DNA of 64,000 nt from an uncultured Eubacteriales bacterium (GTDB taxonomy: Bacteria > Bacillota > Clostridia > Oscillospirales > Acutalibacteraceae). The notes below the pieces were generated by a model. It did no database searches. It saw only the letters and a program-made list of their open reading frames with translations, and had not been told where the DNA came from. The DNA lies in NCBI GenBank assembly GCA_934695425.1, contig CAKUVH010000001.1, positions 152,982 through 216,981 of the forward strand. Direction: 5' to 3'. Each line of letters opens with the position of its first letter. The stretch's first letter is position 1. Of this stretch, positions 42,303 through 49,872 are shown one piece after another. Both the position numbers and the translations under genes were made by a program.

Positions 42303-43238
42303 ATGAAAATTATGAATAAAAAAATTTCTCTTCTGGCAGTTGTAGTTCTTGTGTTCGTAGTTGGCGCGGTTGTGTATTCCTTGGGATATAAGATGGCTAT
42401 GAATAAATTTAATAATGTAATTTCATATAATCAAGAGAAGCAGAAGATGTACTCTGCCTTGAGCGATGTCGATTATAATGTTAGAAATTTATGCATAGAA
42501 AATATAGACGAGGACAAGCTTATTTCAGGGATTTGTAAGGGATATGTTTCCGGAGTCAGTGAAAATTGCAAGTTTTTTACCGATGATGAATATGAACAAT
42601 TTGTAAATGAGAATAAAAATGCCCCGATAGATATTTCGGATAAAATTATTAATTCAAAAATAGGGTACATAAGAATAGGGAATTTGGCTGCCGGTTCGGG
42701 TAAGGTTTTTGAAAATAAGTTGAAAGACTATACTTCCAATAACATTTCGAATTTTATTATTGATTTAAGAAGTTGCGGTAAAGGCGAGGACGAAGAGGCT
42801 TTTGGAGTGATTAAAAGCATAATTTCTGGCGAAAATACGGTTAGTACGATTGATAAAAAAGGTCAGAAAGAAATAGTTTGTTCTTCGAAAGTAGCTTTGC
42901 CGGATATAAAAATTGTTTGTTTGATTAATAAATATACTTCCGGGCCGTCGGAGCTTATAGCTTCTTGCATAAAAGATGAAGATAAATTTTATGTAATCGG
43001 CGATAAAACTTCCGGAAACGCCGTGAGAAGAAGAGCGGTTACGTTTGTAAATGGGAATATTATGCTATTTCCCGATGCGTATTATGTTACAAAATCCAAT
43101 ACCAATATCTATCAAACAGGTGTTATTCCTTCCATGGAATCGTCGATGAGCGAGGAAAAAATAGATTTATTAAATAAAAAAATGCTTGATTTTAATGATG
43201 ACGAACAATTAATAGATGCGGTGGATTATTTTGAATAA
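42303..43238 (+). CDS. S41 (C-terminal-processing) peptidase-like protein, probably inactive
   Basis: A 311-residue protein with one N-terminal membrane helix and an S41 core. The serine motif is TSGPSELIASCIKD (candidate nucleophile S216), but the following GxKTFGKG block reads GDKTSGNAV, with Asn239 where the catalytic lysine should be. A PDZ domain is also missing: the protein goes almost directly from the N-terminal lobe to the core. It follows the M23 hydrolase gene, as CTP proteases often do next to ftsEX. GGAGTG precedes the ATG. Confidence 0.85.
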   Translation: MKIMNKKISLLAVVVLVFVVGAVVYSLGYKMAMNKFNNVISYNQEKQKMYSALSDVDYNVRNLCIENIDEDKLISGICKGYVSGVSENCKFFTDDEYEQFVNENKNAPIDISDKIINSKIGYIRIGNLAAGSGKVFENKLKDYTSNNISNFIIDLRSCGKGEDEEAFGVIKSIISGENTVSTIDKKGQKEIVCSSKVALPDIKIVCLINKYTSGPSELIASCIKDEDKFYVIGDKTSGNAVRRRAVTFVNGNIMLFPDAYYVTKSNTNIYQTGVIPSMESSMSEEKIDLLNKKMLDFNDDEQLIDAVDYFE

Positions 43239-43899
43239 TATTTTTTCAAATTTGGCAAATATTTTTTATAATTTAATTTTTCCTCATCGCTGTGCACTTT
43301 GTGATAATATAATTAGCAAAAATCTTTTGATTTGTTCATCGTGTAATAAGGATTTAAAATTTGAGTTTTCCAAAAGAAAAATATGCATAATGAATAACAA
43401 AGAGATTGATTGTATCGCTCCGTTTACTTATTCGAACAAAGTTCGAGAGTCTATTATAAGGTTCAAATTTCACGGTAAAGTAGGCAATTCTAAATTTTTA
43501 TCTTTTGCGATGACCAAAGCCTTGGAAAATTATAAAGAGAAATTTGATGTACTTGTTCCTGTTCCGATTTCTTTGAAAAGAAAAATGGAAAGAAAATATA
43601 ATCAATGTGAATTTTTGGCAGAAGAAATTAGTAAAAATGTGGAAATTACGTGCAAAAATATCCTGATTAAAATTGTTGATAATCCGGCACAACATAATAT
43701 TTCGTCAGTTTATAAAAGCGAAAATGTTAAAAATGCATATAAAATTGATTCTGATTTTGAAATTCGTGATAAAAAGATTTTACTGATTGATGACGTATGC
43801 ACTACCGGCAACACGTTGAAAGAGTGCGCGAAAACCTTGTTAGATGGCGGCGCAAAGAGTGTGACTGGCTTGGTTATTGCTATGGCTAAATCAAAGTAA
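43231..43899 (+). CDS. comF: ComF family phosphoribosyltransferase-like protein
   Basis: A 222-residue protein with an N-terminal zinc finger (CALC, then CSSC) and a phosphoribosyltransferase fold whose PRPP loop reads LLIDDVCTTGNT. ComF proteins are needed for DNA uptake in naturally competent bacteria, but occur widely. TTG 43231 follows GGTGG by six bases and overlaps the previous gene by eight bases. A terminator follows. Confidence 0.92.
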   Translation: MNNIFSNLANIFYNLIFPHRCALCDNIISKNLLICSSCNKDLKFEFSKRKICIMNNKEIDCIAPFTYSNKVRESIIRFKFHGKVGNSKFLSFAMTKALENYKEKFDVLVPVPISLKRKMERKYNQCEFLAEEISKNVEITCKNILIKIVDNPAQHNISSVYKSENVKNAYKIDSDFEIRDKKILLIDDVCTTGNTLKECAKTLLDGGAKSVTGLVIAMAKSK

Positions 43900-43903
43900 T
43901 ATA

Positions 43904-43939
43904 AAAAGAAGTACAAATATAAGTTTTGTGCTTCTTTTA
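43904..43939 (+). terminator. Intrinsic terminator after comF
   Basis: A 14-bp stem with one G-U pair (43904-43917 with 43925-43938) and a T-rich end. Confidence 0.8.
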
Positions 43940-43967
43940 ATTTGTTTTAAAAATATTTAAAAAAGTA

Positions 43968-43996
43968 TTGCAATTTAGATGCGATTATGTTATAAT
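43968..43996 (+). promoter_or_regulatory. Promoter of the USP-like gene
   Basis: TTGCAA (43968-43973), 17-base spacer, perfect TATAAT (43991-43996), about 30 bases before the ATG. Confidence 0.7.
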
Positions 43997-44027
43997 CATA
44001 TCATAAAATAAAGATAGGAGAGGTTAA

Positions 44028-44894
44028 ATGAAAAAGATAGTGGCTTCGGTTATGGCTTTGCTAACAGTTTGTGGTGCTCAAACGTCGGCTTGGAATGGGG
44101 CAGGCACTACCGCAAAAAAAGTGATTTATAATGTGTGTACCAAAGTTATTCCGGCTGCGGCTGTTACTGTAGGAGTGGGGATTTTAGCAAAAAAATTTGT
44201 GTTCGATAAGAAAGATAATAGTGATCTGATGATTTTTAATCCGGAATTGCCCAATAGAAACTCAGATAGAAATTCCGATGAAAACTTCCATAATAGTCAT
44301 AATGCCGAAAAAGAGGCGTACGAAGATGGAGTTAGGTACATAAGGTGGCATAGTGCTATGTGCTGGTTCAATGCTTCCATATTGTATTTGTATTATCACG
44401 ATTATTACAGGGATTATCTTTATAATTTGAAAGAGGATACTTACAAAGAAGACGATAAGTTTTGCAAAAAAGTTACTATAGAATTATCTAGATTGATTAA
44501 AAAAATTAAAGATTCCCCCACGTGTATGTGCGAATTGACCAAAGAAGATTACAATAAAGTTTTGTCTTTGTACAATAATCCGGATTTTACATTTGGTAAA
44601 TGTGGCGGAGAAATGAGTTTGATTTTTACTGAAGCAATAAAGTACTATGATTTAGAACGTGCAAGTTTAGATGAGCACCTTGTGAATGAGGCCAGATCTG
44701 CGTCGGTAGTTTATCAGCCTGGGCATTTCTACACTTTGTATCACGGTAAAAAAACCAATCGTTTGTATACTATCGGCAGGTTGGTGGTAGATAGTCGTTT
44801 TGAAAGTTCTGTAGAGGTACTTTCTCCCGGTTCACCAGAATATGATGTAAAGTTAGAAACGCTAAAAAATAATAAAGTAATTTATAATATTTAG
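44028..44894 (+). CDS. Secreted protein resembling ubiquitin-specific cysteine peptidases
   Basis: A 288-residue protein with a signal peptide (cleavage probably near TSA at 21) and a second hydrophobic stretch at about 40-54. The middle contains MCWFNASILYLYYHDYYRDY, very like the cysteine box of C19 ubiquitin-specific proteases (C, aromatic, x, N, S/A, then hydrophobic residues and R-D-Y). PGHFYTLYHG at 231-240 matches their GHY histidine box. Candidate triad: C112, H233, D255. Strong AGGAGAGG site and own promoter. It could be a host-directed effector or an unrelated papain-fold peptidase. The assignment is by eye only. Confidence 0.6.
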   Translation: MKKIVASVMALLTVCGAQTSAWNGAGTTAKKVIYNVCTKVIPAAAVTVGVGILAKKFVFDKKDNSDLMIFNPELPNRNSDRNSDENFHNSHNAEKEAYEDGVRYIRWHSAMCWFNASILYLYYHDYYRDYLYNLKEDTYKEDDKFCKKVTIELSRLIKKIKDSPTCMCELTKEDYNKVLSLYNNPDFTFGKCGGEMSLIFTEAIKYYDLERASLDEHLVNEARSASVVYQPGHFYTLYHGKKTNRLYTIGRLVVDSRFESSVEVLSPGSPEYDVKLETLKNNKVIYNI

Positions 44895-45544
44895 TCGATT
44901 TGTTGGTTTGTAGATTTGGAATTTCCGAATCTACAAATTTTTTTTAGGCAGCATAAATCACATTTTGGATTTATAGCAGTGCAAACCAATCTTCCGTGTG
45001 CCACTAATCTATGGCAAAAATTTGTGGATTCGTTTTTGGGCAATAAATCTTTCATTAAAAACTCTATTTTTACGGGGTCTTTCAGGTTGTGAAACCCTAA
45101 TCGGTTTGTGATTCGCGTGAAGTGCGTATCAACTATCACAACATCTTTTTTGTAAATTTCTGCCAATAGAACATTAGCTGTTTTTCGACCGATTCCGGGC
45201 AAAGAGGTTAAATCCTCTATATTGTCCGGGACTTTTCCGTTGAAATCTTTCATGATTTTTTTACAAATTTCTATTATGTCCAAAGATTTTACTTTATAAA
45301 ATCCACATGATTTTATTATGTTTTGTACGTCTTCTATTTTTGCTTCAGAAAATTCTTTCGCGTTTTTATATTTTTCAAAAAGTTTAGGAGTAACGATATT
45401 GACTCGCGCGTCCGTGCACTGGGCGGCCAATCTGGTGGCGATGAGAAGCTGAAGGTCATTTTCGTAATTTAATGTACATTTACAAGTAGGGTACTCCTTT
45501 TTCAGCAATTCAACCGCTAGCTTTGCTTTTTCGTTGATGTCCAT
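44891..45544 (-). CDS. nth: Endonuclease III
   Basis: DNA glycosylase/AP lyase of 217 residues for oxidised pyrimidines. The helix-hairpin-helix LPGIGRKTANVLL carries the catalytic lysine, VDTHFTR the catalytic aspartate, and the C-terminal iron-sulfur motif C-x6-C-x2-C-x5-C is complete. AAGGA lies ten bases before the ATG. It converges with the USP-like gene, overlapping it by four bases. Confidence 0.96.
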   Translation of the reverse strand: MDINEKAKLAVELLKKEYPTCKCTLNYENDLQLLIATRLAAQCTDARVNIVTPKLFEKYKNAKEFSEAKIEDVQNIIKSCGFYKVKSLDIIEICKKIMKDFNGKVPDNIEDLTSLPGIGRKTANVLLAEIYKKDVVIVDTHFTRITNRLGFHNLKDPVKIEFLMKDLLPKNESTNFCHRLVAHGRLVCTAINPKCDLCCLKKICRFGNSKSTNQQID

Positions 45545-45590
45545 TTGTATATCATTCCTTTATATAATAAAAATTAATTATGAGTTTTGC

Positions 45591-45628
45591 TAAAAATAAA
45601 AAGGCCACCCAAACTATGAGCGACCTTT
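45591..45628 (-). terminator. Terminator of the small secreted protein gene
   Basis: On the minus strand, a 9-bp stem with two wobble pairs (45628-45620 with 45608-45600) followed by TTTATTTTTA. Confidence 0.75.
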
Positions 45629-45643
45629 CGACATCACAAAGAA

Positions 45644-45883
45644 TTATTTTGCTGCGTCAACTTTAACAACCGGTGCTGTTTTTTCAGCACTTTCAGCTTT
45701 TTTAGCTTCAGGTTTAACTTCGGGTTCAACTTCAGCTTTTTTTGTGAATACGTTTGATATTTTAGTTTGTACAGAATTTACTGCTCCGTTGATCGGCTTA
45801 TGAAATTTTGCACCTGCCAAAACTGATAATGCTAATGTTGCTGTGATAGCTGTTGCTGCTGCTACTTTTTTTGCAATACTCAT
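45644..45883 (-). CDS. Small secreted protein with Ala/Glu/Lys-rich tail
   Basis: A 79-residue protein: basic start, hydrophobic signal of Ala/Thr/Leu (about 6-24), then a short charged segment and a low-complexity tail (AEVEPEVKPEAKKAESAEK). Signal cleavage could be near LAGA. No known family. AAGGAGA precedes the ATG and a terminator follows, so it is an independent small gene between nth and recR. Confidence 0.7.
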   Translation of the reverse strand: MSIAKKVAAATAITATLALSVLAGAKFHKPINGAVNSVQTKISNVFTKKAEVEPEVKPEAKKAESAEKTAPVVKVDAAK

Positions 45884-46012
45884 GATTTATTCTCCTTAAA
45901 TTAAAATTTTGTTTTACACCATATATTGTACAATTAAAATTTACATACTTCAATAAGTATTTTAAAATTCATTGTGATTGACAAAAAGTTGAATAAATAT
46001 TTACAAAATATA

Positions 46013-46615
46013 TTAAACTTCACTTCTACCCTTTAAAGCTCGCGACAAAGTTACTTCATCTGCATATTCAAGCGTTGCCCCAACAGGTATGCCATACGCA
46101 AGGCGAGTGACTTTAACGCCTAACGGTTTTAATAATTTGGAAATGTACATCGACGTTGCTTCGCCTTCAACAGTGGGATTTGTGGCAACAATAACCTCTT
46201 TTATTTCGTTTTTTTGAACTCGTTCCAATAACTCTTTAATATGAATTTGGTCCGGCCCTATGCCATTTAAAGGCGATATGGTGCCGTGCAAAACGTGGTA
46301 AAGAGCGTGAAATTCTTGAGTTCTTTCAATCGCATTGACATCTCTAGGATCCTCCACAACACATATCGTGGAAGTGTCTCTCAATTTGTCGGTGCAGATG
46401 TCGCAAATTTCTTTGTCAGTAAAATTACAACAATTTTTACAATAATGAATGTTATTTTTAGCTTCTATAATCGCCTCGGCAAATTCATCTGCTTTTTCCT
46501 TTGGCATTTTTAGAACAGAGTATGCTAGACGCATAGCCGTTTTGCTGCCTATTCCCGGGAGCCTTTCAAAGTTCTCGGCAAGTTTTTCAAGAGGAGTAAT
46601 AAAATGCTTATTCAT
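46013..46615 (-). CDS. recR: Recombination protein RecR
   Basis: A 200-residue RecR: N-terminal helix-hairpin-helix LPGIGSKTAMRLAY, four-cysteine zinc finger (CKNC, CDIC), and Toprim domain with VVEDPRDVNAIE. Works with RecO/RecF in gap repair. Start is two bases after the ybaB stop; dnaX-ybaB-recR is the standard order. Confidence 0.97.
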   Translation of the reverse strand: MNKHFITPLEKLAENFERLPGIGSKTAMRLAYSVLKMPKEKADEFAEAIIEAKNNIHYCKNCCNFTDKEICDICTDKLRDTSTICVVEDPRDVNAIERTQEFHALYHVLHGTISPLNGIGPDQIHIKELLERVQKNEIKEVIVATNPTVEGEATSMYISKLLKPLGVKVTRLAYGIPVGATLEYADEVTLSRALKGRSEV

Positions 46616-46616
46616 T

Positions 46617-46961
46617 TTAGAATAACCCCGGAAGGTGCATTTGTCCCGAAACGCTTTGCATCATTTCTTCTTTTTCTTGATTGGCTTTCTTTATTCCCTC
46701 GTTTACCGCTGCTATTATCAGGTCTGAAAGCATGCTCACATCCTCAGGATCAACCACTTCCGGCTTGATGTCTATATTTTTAATTTCCAATTTGCCGGAT
46801 ATAGTGACTTTTACTGCTTCGCCGCCCGAACTTGCGATGTATTCTTTTTCTTCAAGTTCAGCAGATGCTCTTTCCATTTCTTCCTGCGCTTCTTGAGCTT
46901 GTTTTGCGAGCTTGTGGATATCATGCATTCCTGCTCCGCTTTTTGGTAATCTAACTTTCAT
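46617..46961 (-). CDS. ybaB: YbaB/EbfC nucleoid-associated protein
   Basis: A 114-residue DNA-binding protein of the YbaB family, recognised by HKLAKQAQEAQEEMERA near the N-terminus and VTISGKLEIKNIDIKPEV in the centre. It acts as a dimer on the nucleoid. The start overlaps the dnaX stop as ATGA. A second methionine at residue 12 is a possible alternative start closer to the usual family length. Confidence 0.95.
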   Translation of the reverse strand: MKVRLPKSGAGMHDIHKLAKQAQEAQEEMERASAELEEKEYIASSGGEAVKVTISGKLEIKNIDIKPEVVDPEDVSMLSDLIIAAVNEGIKKANQEKEEMMQSVSGQMHLPGLF

Positions 46962-48454
46962 AGGTTTTCCTCCAGTTTTATATTATTTTTTTGTGCTTTT
47001 TCTATTATTTTATTTAAAGGATCATTGCTAGCATCAGGTTGTGGGGTGTAGGGGCCTAAATTATAGTACCTTCCTGTTACCTCTTTTATAATATTTTTTA
47101 TTGAATTTCTGTAATTTGCATTCCTTAAAAGCTCAAAAGCGACTGATCTATTAGACTCAATCAAAATATAATTTTTGTTTTCGTGTGCTCTTGAATCTTT
47201 AAGCGCAATATAAAGCGATTTTAGCTCAGGTTTTTCTTTTAAATTCTCCAGAATTTTACTCCATGGTTCAAATTCGTTTCCTTGAGCCGGAACATTTAAA
47301 ATTTCTAAAGAAGCTTTCACGTTGGGGATGCTTATTTCTTCTTTTATTTCGGCTTTTTTCGAAGTTTTTACTTTGGGTTCGTAATTGTTCGAAATGTTTT
47401 CTTCTCGGACACAAAGTTTTACCAAAGCCAGTTCTAACTCTATTTTGTTATTTGCTCCACCGGTCATATTTTTAAGCGATTCTTGAAGTATGTCCATGGA
47501 ATTTAAAATGTCCTGCATGCTTAGTTTAGATGCCGAATTTTTAACCTTTTCAGAGCCTGCATTTGTAACTTTATATACCATGATATCTCTGTAATAATTC
47601 AGAAGTTCTTCGCAAAGCTTACTGAAATTTTTTGATTGCATGTATAAATCATTTATGAGATTTAGGCAGGATTTCCCGTCTTTATTACATATAAAATCAA
47701 CAAACTCTGTAATATATTCATTGCCTGATATTCCCAAAATTTTTTTAACAGATGCTGCAGTAATATTATCTTTAGACAAATTACAGCACTGATCCAGAAT
47801 AGAAAGAGCATCGCGCATGGCTCCGTCTGCGGAAGAAGAAATTAACTTTAAGGCTTCGTCCTCAATTGATATTTTTTCCTCATTGCATATATATCTCAAC
47901 CTTTTAAATATATCATCAGAAGAAATTCGATAAAAATCGAACCGTTGACACCTGGAAAGAATGGTGGCAGGTATTTTTTGAACTTCCGTAGTGGCTAAAA
48001 TAAAAATAACATGCGAGGGAGGCTCTTCCAATATTTTTAGAAAGGCGTTGAAAGCGCCGGTCGAAAGCATGTGAACTTCATCGACAATATAAACTCTGTA
48101 TTTGCATTTTACGGGCGAAAATACCAGTTCTTCTTTCATCGACCTTATGTTTTCGACGCTATTATTGCTCGCAGCATCTATTTCGACTATATCCAACAAA
48201 CTCTCAGATTCTGCTTCTTTGCAGATTTCGCATTTTCTACAAGCTTCACCCGAAACGACATTTTGGCAGTTTACGGATTTAGCAAATATTTTTGCACAAG
48301 TTGTTTTTCCGGTGCCTCTTGATCCTGTAAAAAGATAAGCGTGAGAAATTCTTCCGGAGTCAATTTCTCTTTTTAGTGTTTCGGTTATATGATTTTGCCC
48401 GATTACATCACTAAAACTTTTTGGACGCCATTTTCGATAAAGTGCTTGATACAT
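46958..48454 (-). CDS. dnaX: DNA polymerase III subunit gamma/tau
   Basis: Clamp-loader ATPase of 498 residues. It begins YQALYRKWRPKSFSDVIGQ, with Walker A GSRGTGKTT, a four-cysteine zinc module (about 63-80), DEVHMLS, and sensor region TILSRCQRFDF. The C-terminal tau region is short. GAGGT lies nine bases before the ATG. It follows the SRP RNA gene, as scr precedes dnaX in Bacillus. Confidence 0.97.
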   Translation of the reverse strand: MYQALYRKWRPKSFSDVIGQNHITETLKREIDSGRISHAYLFTGSRGTGKTTCAKIFAKSVNCQNVVSGEACRKCEICKEAESESLLDIVEIDAASNNSVENIRSMKEELVFSPVKCKYRVYIVDEVHMLSTGAFNAFLKILEEPPSHVIFILATTEVQKIPATILSRCQRFDFYRISSDDIFKRLRYICNEEKISIEDEALKLISSSADGAMRDALSILDQCCNLSKDNITAASVKKILGISGNEYITEFVDFICNKDGKSCLNLINDLYMQSKNFSKLCEELLNYYRDIMVYKVTNAGSEKVKNSASKLSMQDILNSMDILQESLKNMTGGANNKIELELALVKLCVREENISNNYEPKVKTSKKAEIKEEISIPNVKASLEILNVPAQGNEFEPWSKILENLKEKPELKSLYIALKDSRAHENKNYILIESNRSVAFELLRNANYRNSIKNIIKEVTGRYYNLGPYTPQPDASNDPLNKIIEKAQKNNIKLEENL

Positions 48455-48491
48455 CCTTTAATACCTCGCTTGCAAAATCAATTTCTGCTTT

Positions 48492-48626
48492 ATGTAATTT
48501 AACATGCAGTCACAGAATTAACTACATCGCACGAAACATACTGCTTAATGCTGCTCGGTTCCCCGCCTGACATGGTTCACAGTCATTCGCCGTATAGCAC
48601 CCATATGACTGCATGTTAAATTACAT
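48492..48626 (-). ncRNA. ffs: Signal recognition particle RNA, small bacterial type
   Basis: On the minus strand the apical helix-8 core is clear: GTGAACCATGTCAGG, then GCGGGGAACCGAGCAGC with a GGAA tetraloop and the conserved AGCAG side, then TTAAG. The 5' and 3' ends are joined by a perfect 21-bp repeat (48626-48606 with 48512-48492). Ends are inferred from that stem. At about 135 bases it lacks an obvious Alu domain, unlike the larger RNA of Bacillus. It forms SRP with Ffh. Confidence 0.92.
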
Positions 48627-48661
48627 GCATCTTGATTATTAATTGCATAAGACTTAAAATT

Positions 48662-48690
48662 AGTATACACCATAATTATGTTAAATACAA
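48662..48690 (-). promoter_or_regulatory. Promoter of the SRP RNA
   Basis: On the minus strand, TTGTAT (48690-48685), 17-base spacer, TATACT (48667-48662), about 36 bases from the inferred mature 5' end. Confidence 0.55.
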
Positions 48691-48744
48691 GAAAAATATT
48701 TTATTTTTTTAAATAAATATATTTTTGAAAGGGATGAAATTAAT

Positions 48745-49872
48745 TTGGGAATTAAAATTGCTCATTGCGCGGACATACATATAGGCACCTCGGTGCTATC
48801 GCTTGAAAACAAATGTTATGAACGAAGAAATGAAATTAAAAATTCATTTTCTAAAATAGTAAAAAAATGCGAAACTGAAAAAGTACAGGTTTTGTGCGTG
48901 GCAGGAGATTTATTCGATGATACTGACGTAACTGAGGCTGATGTTGAAGAGGTAAAAAATGTTTGCAAAAAAGCTCCTTTCAAAATTATAATTTCTCCCG
49001 GGAACCACGATCCGTTTACTGCCGGTTCGCCTTATAATTCAAATTGGCCCGAAAATGTAGTTATATTTAAAAATAATAATTTGGAAAGTATAGAATTTCC
49101 GGAACTTAATTTAAGGGTATGGGGAGCAGCTTTTGTAGGCCGATATGAGAGAAAAAGTCTTTTGGAGAGTTTTGATTTTTTAGAAGACGATTTTATAAAT
49201 TTATGCGTGTTGCACGCCGATATATTAGGCACTCAAAAGATGTATAATCCGATTACAGTTGCAGAGATAGAAAAAAGTAAAATGGATTATATAGCTCTTG
49301 GCCACATACATAAAAGGAGCAGTATATTAAAATCAGGCGAAACATTTTATTCTTACAGCGGCTCTCCTGAAAGTTTAGGCTTTGATGAGCCCGGAGAAAG
49401 AGGGTTTTATTTGGGGTATATCGATAAAAATTTTTGTAATATGAAATTTGAAAAAATTTCTTCGAGAAGTTACATAACAACCAAAATTGATATATCGGAT
49501 TGTGATAGCGAAAATGAAATCAGAGATGCAGTTTTAAATTATTTGGCAGATAAATATGGAGATGATTATTCAAAAAATATTTATAAAATTATACTTATCG
49601 GTGAAACAAAAGAAAATTTATATATTAATCCAAAAAATTTAGAAGCATCTTTAAGAGAGTCGATTTTTTATTGTGTTGTAGAAGACGATACTTTCGAGAA
49701 AATAGATATAGAAAAACTGAAATACAGAACGGATTTTGAATCGTTGTTTACCAAGGAAATTCTTAATAAAATTGAAAATGAGTCCGATGAAAGCAAAGTC
49801 AAACTACTTAAAAATGCGTTAAAATTGGGACTGAGAGCCTTTGAAAGTGATGTGAAATATATTGAAAATTAA
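48745..49872 (+). CDS. SbcD/YhaO-like metallophosphoesterase
   Basis: DNA repair nuclease-like protein of 375 residues. Metal-binding motifs are complete: HCADIHIG, AGDLFDD, SPGNHDP, LHADILG and ALGHIHKR. It starts with TTG about ten bases after AAAGGGA. The partner ATPase gene overlaps its end. The pair resembles YhaO-YhaN more than SbcD-SbcC, given the size and membrane segments of the partner. Confidence 0.9.
   Translation: MGIKIAHCADIHIGTSVLSLENKCYERRNEIKNSFSKIVKKCETEKVQVLCVAGDLFDDTDVTEADVEEVKNVCKKAPFKIIISPGNHDPFTAGSPYNSNWPENVVIFKNNNLESIEFPELNLRVWGAAFVGRYERKSLLESFDFLEDDFINLCVLHADILGTQKMYNPITVAEIEKSKMDYIALGHIHKRSSILKSGETFYSYSGSPESLGFDEPGERGFYLGYIDKNFCNMKFEKISSRSYITTKIDISDCDSENEIRDAVLNYLADKYGDDYSKNIYKIILIGETKENLYINPKNLEASLRESIFYCVVEDDTFEKIDIEKLKYRTDFESLFTKEILNKIENESDESKVKLLKNALKLGLRAFESDVKYIEN

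Noticed and set aside
48492..48626. 21-bp perfect inverted repeat considered as insertion sequence ends
   Set aside because: The enclosed 90 bases contain the SRP RNA helix-8 core and no transposase.
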